From Candidatus Jettenia ecosi (GTDB lineage: Bacteria > Planctomycetota > Brocadiia > Brocadiales > Brocadiaceae), in contig SULG01000030.1 in the NCBI GenBank assembly GCA_005524015.1, positions 1 through 36,117 of the forward strand: a stretch of 36,117 nt of DNA. The letters are read 5' to 3'. Below the pieces are notes generated by a model, which was not told the DNA's origin, did not search any database, and saw only the letters and a list, made by a program, of their open reading frames with translations. Numbering within the stretch: the first letter of the stretch is position 1; every line of letters begins with the position of its first letter. This document shows, in pieces, positions 1 to 8,760 of the stretch. Both the position numbers and the translations under genes were made by a program.

Positions 1-474
1 AAAAAATTTTATATATCATCAAAATATGACAATATTATTACAGAAGTCGAAACTTTCCTCCCCGGAAAGACCCATATTGTTCATGACTTCCTTGCCTATC
101 TTGCCAAGCAGATGATTGAGATGAATAAAAAGAAGAACGAGGAAACCAAAGGTTTTCTAAAATGGCTCGAACATGAAATCGGCTTAGAAATAGATGAACT
201 TTCAAATAAGACTGCTATAAAGGAATACCATGAACATGACTTTAATCAGCTCATTGAAATCTTAAAGAGGAATAGAAGTAAGCTGCCAATAGATCCATCA
301 GACCGGAAGACACAAGAAAAACTTGAAGATCAATTTGCTCAAAGTATCTCAATCCTTGAACCACTAAAAACCAAAATTAAAGCCACAGATAATTTGATAG
401 ATGGAACAGTTTATAAGCTGTACGGATTAACCGAAGAAGAGATTAAGATTGTTAAAGGTGAAGTATCTACTTAA
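1..474 (+). CDS. C-terminal fragment of Eco57I/TaqI-like DNA methyltransferase (type II R-M enzyme)
   Basis: The reading frame is open from base 1, so the gene begins upstream of the window and only about 157 C-terminal residues are present; the first ATG (112) is internal. The visible tail is charged and helical, with FLAYLAKQMIEMNKKK followed by a KTxIKxYHE stretch, and it ends in LYGLTEEEIKIVKGE. From memory, this is the typical end of large class I SAM-dependent adenine methyltransferases with a TaqI-like C-terminal specificity domain, including fused type IIG and BREX-like enzymes. No catalytic motif is in view, so whether the whole gene is an R-M enzyme, a solitary methylase or broken cannot be told. 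It is followed by a long repeat-filled non-coding stretch, so it is probably the last gene of its unit. Confidence 0.6.
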   Translation, partial: KKFYISSKYDNIITEVETFLPGKTHIVHDFLAYLAKQMIEMNKKKNEETKGFLKWLEHEIGLEIDELSNKTAIKEYHEHDFNQLIEILKRNRSKLPIDPSDRKTQEKLEDQFAQSISILEPLKTKIKATDNLIDGTVYKLYGLTEEEIKIVKGEVST

Positions 475-672
475 AACGATTGTGTAATTATAGAACAGGA
501 AAAATCGGAAAACTCCTTATGAGAACTTAAAATAATATTTTTATTATACAGGAAGATCTCCGATAACTATAGTATTCAAGGGATGAAAACAAACATATCG
601 CGTGTCTTAAAACATACGGGGAAGACTTGGTTTCCAGCGAAGATAATCGATTTTAGCCGTTGATTATGATAA

Positions 673-830
673 TTCAACCCCGAAGGGGTGAAATGATTGT
701 AGATAAGAAATTACCCGTACATCAAATCCCGAAGGGATGACACCAGAATACCAGTTTGTCATGTCACCCCTTCGGGGTTGAAAATCTTTTTTCTGTTTGT
801 GCTATCATCATGACATCCCTTCGGGATTGA
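673..830. repeat. Four-copy palindromic repeat cluster (CCCGAAGGG type)
   Basis: Four related short units lie at about 673-702, 721-746, 759-787 and 803-830. Units 1 and 2 read AACCCCGAAGGGGTGA or AATCCCGAAGGGATGA on the plus strand. Units 3 and 4 are the same sequence on the minus strand. Each core is itself a palindrome, and the two orientations can fold onto each other. The two base variants (CCCC..GGGG and TCCC..GGGA) keep complementarity, which suggests selection on pairing or copying from two subfamilies. Confidence 0.75.
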
Positions 831-1145
831 GAAAGAAAAAAATACCTTTTGCCTTAATCGTAATATCCCTTATTGTTCGGTTTCAATCGTTGATCACTAT
901 AGCAACCGTTTGCACACTGAAAGTGACAATGAAAGGGCAAAAAGCGATCTGTCGGAAGTTATCTCAACCACAAGAACAATCGCAGAAATTATCAAAAGCA
1001 TTACAGATAACATCATCAGGTGTTTTTCCTGACATCCCTGCGTGTTTTCTCTTATTCCCCTGTCTCATTTGTCATTCCCATCCTCCATTTGTCATTCCCG
1101 AATGCCTTTATCGGAAATCCAGCGCCTTTCCAGTTTCTTTCCTAT

Positions 1146-1204
1146 ACTGGATTCCCGATAAACTTGTCCTCATGAAAATGGGGAATGGAGAGTGGGAATC
1201 CAGT
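1146..1204. repeat. Inverted repeat with ACTGGATTCCC arms
   Basis: ACTGGATTCCC at 1146-1156 is exactly complementary to GGGAATCCAGT at 1194-1204, with a 37-base spacer. Related GTCATTCCC and GGAAATCCAG fragments lie just upstream (1073-1120). It looks like a dispersed REP-type intergenic repeat. Confidence 0.6.
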
Positions 1205-1319
1205 CCGGTCTCCTTTGCTATTTTCTTCCGCTGTTAAAAAACAGTTCTTCTGCTCAGCTTAAAAGAAACCCTCCCGAATGTCAGATTTTCCATTTCAACA
1301 ACTCTTTAACGAAAAAAAA

Positions 1320-1348
1320 TTGTTTTATAGTTGAAATAAATATATAAT
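1320..1348 (+). promoter_or_regulatory. Putative sigma-70 promoter for the VWA gene
   Basis: TTGTTT (1320-1325) and TATAAT (1343-1348) are separated by 17 bases, and the ATG of the VWA gene follows 65 bases downstream. The -10 box is a perfect consensus and the -35 box is partial. The region is AT-rich, so a chance match is possible. Confidence 0.45.
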
Positions 1349-1413
1349 CTTTCTGGTTATGTTCCAACTAAATGATTGTTTTTAGCAAACTATACAAATT
1401 TGGAGCCTGAAAA

Positions 1414-3558
1414 ATGTCATTTAAGGATAAGAATTTACCCGAAAATACTGGTAAAAACGTAAATAAAGAAACAGACCAGAGCAAAAAGGCTGGTAATGTT
1501 CCGGAAAAGAAGAAAAAGAAGGGAAAAATTATAATTCCTCTTATTCTCATATTTATAACGATATTAATTATTCTTCTTTTGCGCAGAGATGCCTCGCCAA
1601 TCCTTGAAATATCTCCATCAAGTTTGAACTTTGGAAATAAAGAGACGGAAATGGAGTTTACTATTAATAATGTAGCAAAGGCTGAAGGATTTTTCAGACC
1701 AGGCGTTAAACATTTAGAGTTTAATATTGATACCAGAAGCCTCCCAAACTGGATTATAGTTGAGCCTACCACAGGCTCTGTATTAGAAAAACCTTCAAAA
1801 ATTAGCGTAAAAGTTGATAGGGGTATCCTGTCTTACGGCAGTACGGTGCAAGAACTAAAGATTTTTACTAATGCAGAAAGTGGCGCTGTCCCAATATTAG
1901 TGCAAAAAGATGCGGAGAAATTGACTCTTATATCTCCATCGGCGGGAACGTCAATTTTTGTTGGCGACCCAAAGACTATAGAATGGACGGCAACTGCCGG
2001 AGTCAGTGAAAATGTAAACATTTTTCTCTATTCGAATGAAGTAAACATCGGAATGATTGCGGAAAACTATAATTTCAAGAAAGAAGGAGCTGCTCAAGGC
2101 TCATTTAACTGGAAAGTGGATGATTTTATCAGGGAGGGCAATAACTATGCTGTTAGGATTGAGGATGCGAACAATCCTAAATTATTTGACGTGGCAGGCC
2201 CAATAAAGATCATCCGGCCACTTCGTGGAATTACGGCGTTAAATCAGACAACAGACCACCAGTTTCCCAGCACCATTCAATTTGTATTTTCTTTAAGAGA
2301 TCAGAATAATCACGCTATTTTATTTGATTCTAATCAGGTTGGCTGGAAAAACATAAAAATTTGGGAGAATAAGGCCGAGATTGATTATTTGGAAAGTCAT
2401 GCGCTTCTCTATACGCAGGATGATTTCCAGTTACAGGTAATGATTGTGTTAGATTTTTCAGCGTCAATGTATGAGACGAACGAAGATATTAATATGGTGA
2501 CATTGAGCGTTAAAGATTTAATTGACAGTCTTAACGAAACCCATCAGATTGGGGTGGTAGAATTCCATCGTCCAGATGAGCCGCCAGGACTTTTACATGC
2601 GTTTACTACGTATAAAAATATGGTAAAAAAGGCTATTGACAACTTTAGTTACGGCAAGATTTACCGCGATTTTTCAAACTGCTGGGATGCCATACAAACG
2701 GGTTTAAAACAATTTCCAGAAAAGCCTGACCCTAATATTTTCAAAACACTTGTATTCCTGTCAGATGGATTTGATAATAGCAGTTTTAGTACTCCGGATG
2801 ATGTTATTGCTTTGGCAAAAGAAAGGAATGTACACATATACGTTATGGGAATATGGCCTGGCAGCGAAGAAAAAGTGTTGGAGACCATTGCTCTTGAAAC
2901 AGGAGGCACATATGTTTTTTCAGAAAATATACATGTCTTACATGAGAGGTTTAAGCAGATAATCAAAGACATAAGAGGTCAGTATAAGATAAAGTACATT
3001 ACTCCAAAAAAACCAGAGGACGGACGCTTCGTCGTGGAAAGCGAGACTACGTATAAGGGCGTTACCGCCACACCATTATTGCACGACGAAATAGACCCGT
3101 CTTCTATTTTCAGGAAAACTATTGAAGGTATGATACGATTTTCTGTCCCTTCTGTAATCGAAGACCATGAGGCTGAAATATTTATGTGGTGCGAACATGC
3201 GCCAAGATATATTAATAAACTTCGTTTTTGGATAGGCACCGATAAACCTTACAACGTGGTGCTTACTTCATCTTACGACGGAGGGCTTTGCAAGGATTGG
3301 ACGTTAAACAAAGAAACTGATGGCTGGTATAGCCTGACATCTCCCGATACAAAGAATACCCGCTACAACCTCGCATTTGGAGCTTTTGGAACTATTTGCA
3401 AGATAGTCGTTACGAACATTCATGAGGAGGGATTTAAAATTCCTTTTAAATTCGACAACTCAATTTACGACATTGGGCAAGCATTTTACGAAGAGGGAAA
3501 TACGTCTCAGACGCCAGATTGGTCAACCGATATTATCGTCGGGAACATTGCAAGATGA
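1414..3558 (+). CDS. Membrane-anchored von Willebrand factor A domain protein
   Basis: The protein has 714 aa. It starts with a Lys-rich cytoplasmic tail, then one transmembrane segment (about residues 39-57), so the bulk is probably exposed outside the membrane. Residues about 60-160 resemble an Ig-like/BACON-type beta domain (ISPSSLNFGNKE). Residues about 170-265 resemble a Ser-Thr-rich, Kre9-like domain (LISPSAGTSIFVGDPKTIEWTA). A VWA domain covers about 340-525 with the metal-binding DFSAS motif at D347 and a later FLSDGFD stretch. The C-terminal 180 residues form another beta-rich region of unknown type. TGGAG at 1401-1405, eight bases before the ATG, supports the start. VWA domains usually bind proteins through a bound divalent metal; the partner is unknown. 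It stands alone and converges with the DUF362 gene. Confidence 0.85.
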   Translation: MSFKDKNLPENTGKNVNKETDQSKKAGNVPEKKKKKGKIIIPLILIFITILIILLLRRDASPILEISPSSLNFGNKETEMEFTINNVAKAEGFFRPGVKHLEFNIDTRSLPNWIIVEPTTGSVLEKPSKISVKVDRGILSYGSTVQELKIFTNAESGAVPILVQKDAEKLTLISPSAGTSIFVGDPKTIEWTATAGVSENVNIFLYSNEVNIGMIAENYNFKKEGAAQGSFNWKVDDFIREGNNYAVRIEDANNPKLFDVAGPIKIIRPLRGITALNQTTDHQFPSTIQFVFSLRDQNNHAILFDSNQVGWKNIKIWENKAEIDYLESHALLYTQDDFQLQVMIVLDFSASMYETNEDINMVTLSVKDLIDSLNETHQIGVVEFHRPDEPPGLLHAFTTYKNMVKKAIDNFSYGKIYRDFSNCWDAIQTGLKQFPEKPDPNIFKTLVFLSDGFDNSSFSTPDDVIALAKERNVHIYVMGIWPGSEEKVLETIALETGGTYVFSENIHVLHERFKQIIKDIRGQYKIKYITPKKPEDGRFVVESETTYKGVTATPLLHDEIDPSSIFRKTIEGMIRFSVPSVIEDHEAEIFMWCEHAPRYINKLRFWIGTDKPYNVVLTSSYDGGLCKDWTLNKETDGWYSLTSPDTKNTRYNLAFGAFGTICKIVVTNIHEEGFKIPFKFDNSIYDIGQAFYEEGNTSQTPDWSTDIIVGNIAR

Positions 3559-3574
3559 GGGAATATATCATTAT

Positions 3575-4648
3575 TTATCTATAAACTACCAGCTCGTACT
3601 CCATACTTCCCAATCCTATCTCCTGTGCATAGCGAATTTGAATGGTATAATCAATATCAGGCCAGGCATCTTTGAAAAAATCCGTTCCAATGCGTTCCTG
3701 AATAATATCCGTTGTTGCCTTTTCAATAGCAACAGGGTCACGGGATGCCATGATACCGATATCTGCAATCTCGGGCCCATAGGCTGTATCCATACAGTCG
3801 CAATGCCGGGTAATATGTGTCAGGAAATTGAAAAAGACTGTTTTCCCTGTCTTTCCCTTGAGAATGGCCAAACAGTATTCAGCTACTTTTTTTTGTAGAT
3901 TCACCGTACTCTCATCCCAGGAAATCTCCACAGCATCAAACTGACATACGGCCAGACACTCACCGCAGCCAACACATATCTTTGGATCGATGATGGCATA
4001 GCGCTCACCCATTTTTATTGCCCCCACAGGACACCACCTGCCACATACACCACAGGTACTACACCGTTTTTTAAGAATTTGAGGAATAACACCGGAATGT
4101 TGCGCCAATTTTCCGCCACGCGATGAGAGCCCCATCCCAATATTCTTCAGCGTAGCTCCCATACCTGCCATCACATGCCCTGTTACGTGAGCAATTGAGA
4201 TGATGACATTAGCTGCCCTGGCTATCCCCGCAACATAGGCATATTTGCATAATTTCTGATTAATCTCCACTTGTACATCATGCTCACCCCAAAGCCCATC
4301 TCCAATAAGAATGGGAGCGCCAATATTCTCGTAACGGAAGCCATGCTCATATGCATGAGAAATATGATCAACAGCATTAGTACGGCTGCCGGTATACAAT
4401 GTGTTTGTTTCTATTAAAAAGGGCTTTCCACGATACTCTTTTACTTTATCTACAACAGCCTTCACAACAGGCGGCTTAAGGTGGCCAATATTCCCTTTTT
4501 CTCCAAAACTCGTTTTTACCGCTACCATATCATTTTTATCAATTGCATCTTTAAATCCTGCAAAATCAAATAACCGGCTCACCTTTTGTGCATGAGAGGA
4601 AACGTCCTCACCATGCTCTGTTTTCATAAAATAAACCTTACTCTTCAT
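3575..4648 (-). CDS. DUF362 domain protein with two 4Fe-4S clusters
   Basis: The protein has 357 aa. The N-terminal two thirds matches the DUF362 family (VAVKTSFGEKGNIGHLKPP near residues 43-60; MGATLKNIGMGLSSRGGK at 163-180). A bacterial-ferredoxin insert carries two C-x2-C-x2-C-x3-C motifs: Cys196, 199, 202, 206 and Cys225, 228, 231, 235. A further DUF362 segment follows (SRDPVAIEKATTDII). There is no signal peptide, so it is likely a cytoplasmic electron carrier or oxidoreductase subunit; the family has no settled substrate. GGAGAG just upstream of the ATG supports the start. It is transcribed toward the VWA gene (16-bp gap) and is divergent from recG across the MITE-like element. Confidence 0.88.
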   Translation of the reverse strand: MKSKVYFMKTEHGEDVSSHAQKVSRLFDFAGFKDAIDKNDMVAVKTSFGEKGNIGHLKPPVVKAVVDKVKEYRGKPFLIETNTLYTGSRTNAVDHISHAYEHGFRYENIGAPILIGDGLWGEHDVQVEINQKLCKYAYVAGIARAANVIISIAHVTGHVMAGMGATLKNIGMGLSSRGGKLAQHSGVIPQILKKRCSTCGVCGRWCPVGAIKMGERYAIIDPKICVGCGECLAVCQFDAVEISWDESTVNLQKKVAEYCLAILKGKTGKTVFFNFLTHITRHCDCMDTAYGPEIADIGIMASRDPVAIEKATTDIIQERIGTDFFKDAWPDIDYTIQIRYAQEIGLGSMEYELVVYR

Positions 4649-4675
4649 ACTTTCTCTCCATAAGACAACAAGAAT

Positions 4676-4815
4676 GGTAACAATTTAGTAGTGGCGAAGC
4701 ATTTGCTAGTTTGGGTATGAATGCATGTATGCCAAATTATAGCAAATGCTTCGCCACTACATTGCGCGGCAAACATCGCTATTATTGGAATTTTTCAAAA
4801 AACTAAATTGTTACC
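4676..4815. mobile_element. 140-bp MITE-like element with 13-bp terminal inverted repeats and 6-bp target duplication
   Basis: The ends are perfect 13-bp inverted repeats, GGTAACAATTTAG (4676-4688) and CTAAATTGTTACC (4803-4815). They are flanked by an identical direct repeat, AAGAAT, at 4670-4675 and 4816-4821, as expected for a transposition target duplication. Inside is a second perfect inverted repeat, 20 bp with arms at 4688-4707 and 4741-4760 (core GTGGCGAAGCATTTGCT). There is no coding capacity. It would need a transposase from a full-length element elsewhere. It sits between the divergent DUF362 and recG genes. Confidence 0.8.
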
Positions 4816-4871
4816 AAGAATTCAAATTTGAAAGGTATCTTATTATAGGGTAAAGTATCAAAATATTCAAT

Positions 4872-4900
4872 TTGACAAACAATACTTAGCATTCTAATAT
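4872..4900 (+). promoter_or_regulatory. Putative sigma-70 promoter of recG
   Basis: TTGACA (4872-4877, perfect consensus) and TAATAT (4895-4900) are spaced by 17 bases. The predicted start of transcription lies about 25 bases before the recG start codon. The promoter lies about 57 bases outside the right end of the MITE-like element, so the insertion did not split it. Confidence 0.55.
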
Positions 4901-4932
4901 TTAGGCTAAATTTCCATATTCTTATCGATATT

Positions 4933-7044
4933 GTGAATCTTCAAATGTTAGTTACAAAATCTCTTATCAAGACAACCTCACAGTCTCCATTAAACCAAAC
5001 AATACAATACCTGAAAGGTGTTGGACCAAAACGAGGTGGAATCCTCGAACGGCTGGGGATACGCACCATTCGTGATGTACTTTACTATTTCCCGCGTGAT
5101 TATAAGGACCACACGAAAATCCAAAAAATATCCAGGGCAAAGATAGGCGCAAAGATTTCTATTCAGGGCAAGGTACTCGGTGTACATGCCAGGATATCAA
5201 GAAACAGAAAACATATTGTTGAAGTCTTTGTTGGGGATGGAACAGGCACGATAGCAGCAACCTGGTTTAATCAACCTTTCCTTACCGATAAATTCCATGT
5301 TGAAGATACCGTATTTTTACATGGAAAGGTAGGCGCATACAAATATCTGCAGTTATTAAGTCCGGAATATGAGATCGTTCAGAACGAAGATATCAGCGAG
5401 AGGGAAGGGAATATTATCCCCATGTATCCACTCACTGAACACATGAGTCAAACCCACTTTCGGAAGATTGTGGAAGAGGCAGTGCGTCATTTTACCGGTC
5501 ATGTTGAAGAGATAGTACCCACAGAACTCATGGAAAAAAATCGATTAATACCTATCCAGGACGCTCTAAGAGATATCCATTTTCCCAAAACATTTGAGCA
5601 TTTGGAACGTGCAAAATCCAAACTTATCTACGATGAATTATTTATCCTTGAAATAGCTATGGCGCTCAGAAGGTGGAGTATAAAAGAAGAAACGGGTATC
5701 CCATTCAAAGCAGGACCTAATGTCGACACCCATATCAGAAACCTCATACCTTTCACGTTAACAAACGCACAAGAACGGGTAATCCATGAGATTAAGAATG
5801 ATATGCGCAGCAGTAAACCGATGAACCGATTACTTCAGGGAGATGTAGGCTCGGGCAAGACTGTTGTGGCAATCCATGCAATCCTTATCGCCATTGCCAA
5901 CGGTTACCAGGCCGCATTTATGGCCCCTACTGAAATACTGGCTGAACAGCATTTTCATACCCTCAAAAAATACCTTATGTGTTCACATGTCAGGATACGA
6001 TTATTGACAGGAGAATCGCATGCCAGGTGTAAAAAGAGCGATCTTGAGCAGATCAAAACCGGGCAGGTCGATTTAGTTATTGGAACTCACGCCCTTATTG
6101 AAGAAACTGTCCAATTCAGAAAGCTAGGCCTCATAGTAATAGACGAGCAGCATAAATTTGGTGTGGTACAACGCTTGAAACTCAAGGAAAAGGGGTCTTG
6201 CCCCGATGTACTCATCATGACAGCAACCCCCATCCCTCGCACCCTTTCCCTCACTTTATTCGGTGATCTGGACATTTCAATACTGGACGAAATCCCACCA
6301 GGACGTTCTCCTGTTAAGACCTTGTGGATACTCAATGGTAAAGAAAAAAATGCCTATGACCTGATCCGGAGCGAGGTTGCTAAAGGCAGGCAGGTTTTTG
6401 TTGTTTATCCCCTCGTTGAGGAATCAGAGGTTCTTCATCTGAAAGCCGCTGTAACAGAGGCAAAAAGACTGCAACATGATATATTTCCAGATCTCAGGAT
6501 AGGCTTGCTTCACGGGCAAATGAAATCCGGAGAAAAAGATAAGGTTATGACAGATTTCAAAGAAAAAAGGTACGACATACTCGTCTCTACAATAATCATC
6601 GAAGTCGGTATCGACATACCGAATGCAACCATAATGGTTATAGAACATGCTGAACGATTTGGACTTGCTCAGCTTCATCAACTCAGGGGACGCATAGGCA
6701 GGGGCAATGACCAGTCATATTGCCTGCTTTTTGGATATCCCAAAACACCGATATCACATGAGCGGCTGAAGATTATGACAAAAACCTGCGACGGGTTCAA
6801 AATCGCAGAGATGGATTTCAGGCTCAGGGGACCAGGGGAATTCTTTGGTACCCGCCAGCATGGGTTGCCTGAACTCAGGATAAGCGACCTCATAAGAGAT
6901 TTTCCCATACTCGTGCAGGCCCGTAAAGATGCCTTTGAAATCATTTCCAAAGATCCACATCTTGCTTCAGAGACACATCAAAAGATGAGACAAAAAGTCC
7001 TGGAGACTTTCCGGGACAGATTAGAACTTATTCATATAGGATAG
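4933..7044 (+). CDS. recG: ATP-dependent DNA helicase RecG
   Basis: The protein has 703 aa, normal for RecG, which remodels stalled replication forks and branches Holliday junctions. The N-terminal wedge/OB domain starts with YLKGVGPKRGGILERLGI and continues through VFVGDGTGTIAATWFNQPF. The helicase core has Walker A GDVGSGKT (303-310), DEQH box (404-407), motif III TATPIPRTL and motif VI QLRGRIGRG. The family C-terminal wedge follows (LRGPGEFFGTRQHGLPE). The start is uncertain: GTG at 4933 or ATG at 4945 (four codons later). Neither has a clear Shine-Dalgarno sequence. It is transcribed alone. Confidence 0.97.
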   Translation: MNLQMLVTKSLIKTTSQSPLNQTIQYLKGVGPKRGGILERLGIRTIRDVLYYFPRDYKDHTKIQKISRAKIGAKISIQGKVLGVHARISRNRKHIVEVFVGDGTGTIAATWFNQPFLTDKFHVEDTVFLHGKVGAYKYLQLLSPEYEIVQNEDISEREGNIIPMYPLTEHMSQTHFRKIVEEAVRHFTGHVEEIVPTELMEKNRLIPIQDALRDIHFPKTFEHLERAKSKLIYDELFILEIAMALRRWSIKEETGIPFKAGPNVDTHIRNLIPFTLTNAQERVIHEIKNDMRSSKPMNRLLQGDVGSGKTVVAIHAILIAIANGYQAAFMAPTEILAEQHFHTLKKYLMCSHVRIRLLTGESHARCKKSDLEQIKTGQVDLVIGTHALIEETVQFRKLGLIVIDEQHKFGVVQRLKLKEKGSCPDVLIMTATPIPRTLSLTLFGDLDISILDEIPPGRSPVKTLWILNGKEKNAYDLIRSEVAKGRQVFVVYPLVEESEVLHLKAAVTEAKRLQHDIFPDLRIGLLHGQMKSGEKDKVMTDFKEKRYDILVSTIIIEVGIDIPNATIMVIEHAERFGLAQLHQLRGRIGRGNDQSYCLLFGYPKTPISHERLKIMTKTCDGFKIAEMDFRLRGPGEFFGTRQHGLPELRISDLIRDFPILVQARKDAFEIISKDPHLASETHQKMRQKVLETFRDRLELIHIG

Positions 7045-7311
7045 CTGTTCTCAAGCGCCTGATAATCTTAATCCAAATCTCTTCTGTTCCACCACTTCAT
7101 GAGGAAAAAGAGAAAACAATCATTAACCCTGTGAAAGTAAAAACATACGTAATCCTGGCCTGAGAAATATGCCATGATACAGAGGTGTGCTGGCACAAGA
7201 GCGTGTTATGGCACGCGATGATAAACTCATAATAACATAACGCTTTATTCTCTTACCATTCTATCGCTAGAAATATAGTAACATGCATTAAGCCTTCGGC
7301 AATTTTAAGAT

Positions 7312-7345
7312 GCAGGGAAGCAAGGCTTTAGCCTTGCTTCCCTGC
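7312..7345. repeat. Perfect 15-bp hairpin (GCAGGGAAGCAAGGC arms)
   Basis: GCAGGGAAGCAAGGC at 7312-7326 is exactly complementary to 7331-7345, around a TTTA loop. There is no T-run on either side, so it is not a classic terminator. It is more likely a dispersed palindromic repeat. Confidence 0.75.
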
Positions 7346-7421
7346 CAGAATTACATGAGCCGGAACTTTTTGAATAACATATTTCTCAAAGGTATTCATT
7401 TTGCTTACAAGTACATGCATG

Positions 7422-7513
7422 ATCGTTCGGCTTTTGGAGACGTGATGAACGGCTACGGTTACCCGGTCGTTCATCGGGAAAAGCTACATGCCGACCTCTC
7501 CTAGCCGAGCGAT
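7422..7513 (+). other. Imperfect 92-bp foldback upstream of hsp20
   Basis: Outer arms ATCGTTCGGCTTTTGGAG (7422-7439) and CTCCTAGCCGAGCGAT (7498-7513) pair with few mismatches. An inner pair, GATGAACG (7444-7451) with CGTTCATC (7468-7475), lies between them. It ends 44 bases before the hsp20 ATG. It could be a structured leader or simply a decayed palindromic repeat; no known RNA family was recognised. Confidence 0.45.
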
Positions 7514-7557
7514 TAAGTTTTTCATATTTTGTTCTTAATTTTGAAAGGGGGCACATC

Positions 7558-8013
7558 ATGGCAAGAGAAATTACAAAATGGTCACGCTTACCATCTATTA
7601 CTTCACTACAGAATGAAATGAATCGGATGTTTGACCGGTTTTTTGGTGGTTGGGATTCAACCGAACCTTTGATGGAAACCAGTATGTTGGCTCCGGCTGT
7701 TGATCTATCGGAAACAACAGATAAAATTATCATAAAAGCAGAGGTGCCAGGAGTTAACCCAAATGAAATAAATATTGCAATACAACATAATACCCTTTTA
7801 ATTAAAGGTGAAAAAAAAGAAGAGAAGGAGGAAAAGGGAAAAAGTTTCTATCGTATGGAAAGACGCTATGGAAATTTCGCACGTACCATTGAACTTCCCA
7901 CTTCTGTAGACCCGGATAAAATAACGGCAGAGTACAAAAATGGTGTGCTTGAGATTACCATGGAAAAGAAAGAAGCGGCAAAACCAAAACAGATTTCAGT
8001 AAAGGTTGGCTAA
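7558..8013 (+). CDS. Small heat-shock protein, Hsp20/alpha-crystallin family
   Basis: The protein has 151 aa, typical for bacterial Hsp20. It is an ATP-independent holdase that binds unfolding proteins in the cytoplasm as an oligomer. The N-terminal arm (SLQNEMNRMFDRFFGGW) is followed by the alpha-crystallin domain from about residue 45 to 140 (APAVDLSETTDKIIIKAEVPGV to YKNGVLEITMEKKE). The tail carries the I-x-V oligomerisation motif in KQISVKV. A good Shine-Dalgarno sequence (AAAGGGGG) precedes the ATG. The upstream leader can fold (7422-7513). Its stop codon overlaps the converging rsmE gene by 4 bases. Confidence 0.96.
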   Translation: MAREITKWSRLPSITSLQNEMNRMFDRFFGGWDSTEPLMETSMLAPAVDLSETTDKIIIKAEVPGVNPNEINIAIQHNTLLIKGEKKEEKEEKGKSFYRMERRYGNFARTIELPTSVDPDKITAEYKNGVLEITMEKKEAAKPKQISVKVG

Positions 8014-8741
8014 GCATAAAAGCAAAGAAGCATAGAAGTAATTGCAATGGCAGCGGTCTCAATCCTCAAGGTGGAAGTACCTATACTGATGGGCACAAAA
8101 CCTGCTTCTTTTGCCATTTCAATTTCATTATTGGTGAAACCACCTTCAGGGCCTATGAGACAAATAATCTTTTTCAGAGAAGGATACTCATTCAATACAC
8201 CCTTTAATGTTTTGGTGTGGGTTTCTGTGCATGCGATGAGTGAAAGATCGTAATTACCAGCAGCCTTTATTAAGCTATCCAGAGGCATTACATCTTTTAT
8301 TTTTGTAATAGAATTTCGTTTACATTGTTTCGATGCCTCAATAACTATTTTGTCCCATTTTTCTATCTTTGTTTCTGACCTGTCCCGGATATCGACAACA
8401 CTCCGCTCACAGTGGATTGGAATCAAAGTCCTTACCCCTAACTCTGCACATTTTTGGATTAAAAAGGTTACGAGTTTTCCTTTAGGAATAGAAAAAGCAA
8501 GAGTGATATCGACAGGCGCCTCCCTGTCAACAGCATTCGATTGTTCAATACATACTTTCAATGTATCATGGAATATTTCCGTAATACGGGCAAGATATTC
8601 AAATCCTTCTCCATCAAAGAGGGTTATTTTAGCTCCTAACTTTGCCCGTTTGACGTGTAAGATATGATGTGCTTCCCTGCCATCAAGCCAAATTTCATTC
8701 GTTGCGGGAGCGTTTGGTATGTAAAAACGATCTTGATGCAT
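8010..8741 (-). CDS. rsmE: 16S rRNA m3U1498 methyltransferase RsmE
   Basis: The protein has 243 aa, the usual size. RsmE methylates N3 of U1498 in 16S rRNA using SAM. It is a SPOUT (trefoil-knot) enzyme: an N-terminal PUA-like domain (HHILHVKRAKLGAKITLFDGEG) is followed by the methyltransferase domain. The SAM-binding knot is seen as IGPEGGF at 196-202 and ISIGTSTLRIETAAI near the C-terminus. It is the last gene of a minus-strand run after rnfB, 19 bases downstream of it, so the two are probably co-transcribed. Its end overlaps hsp20 by 4 bases tail to tail. Confidence 0.95.
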   Translation of the reverse strand: MHQDRFYIPNAPATNEIWLDGREAHHILHVKRAKLGAKITLFDGEGFEYLARITEIFHDTLKVCIEQSNAVDREAPVDITLAFSIPKGKLVTFLIQKCAELGVRTLIPIHCERSVVDIRDRSETKIEKWDKIVIEASKQCKRNSITKIKDVMPLDSLIKAAGNYDLSLIACTETHTKTLKGVLNEYPSLKKIICLIGPEGGFTNNEIEMAKEAGFVPISIGTSTLRIETAAIAITSMLLCFYA

Positions 8742-8760
8742 CTTTATCAGGAAAGAATTT

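Larger units (their letters stand above)
475..1413. other. 939-bp non-coding, repeat-rich stretch
   Basis: No convincing gene is present. A 146-aa open frame at 797-1237 runs through repeats, has no protein-like pattern and is treated as chance. The stretch holds four short GAAGGG/CCCTTC palindromic repeats (673-830), another family containing ATTCCC/GGGAAT (1079-1204), and at its end a plausible promoter for the VWA gene. The rest shows nothing recognisable. Confidence 0.6.
7045..7557. other. 513-bp non-coding stretch with hairpins before hsp20
   Basis: No gene is visible. Small hairpins lie at 7185-7197 and 7201-7216 (TGTGCTGGCACA and GCGTG..CACGC). A perfect 15-bp hairpin lies at 7312-7345, and a larger imperfect foldback at 7422-7513 just ahead of hsp20. 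Confidence 0.55.

Noticed and set aside
673-830. CRISPR array
   Set aside because: Units are in both orientations, spacing is irregular and no cas gene is near.
797-1237. 146-aa open frame as a gene
   Set aside because: It crosses palindromic and ATTCCC-type repeats, has no ribosome site, and its translation has no domain-like pattern.
7422-7557. ROSE or fourU RNA thermometer before hsp20
   Set aside because: The foldback ends before the ribosome site and no anti-Shine-Dalgarno pairing typical of those families was clear; reported only as an unexplained structure.
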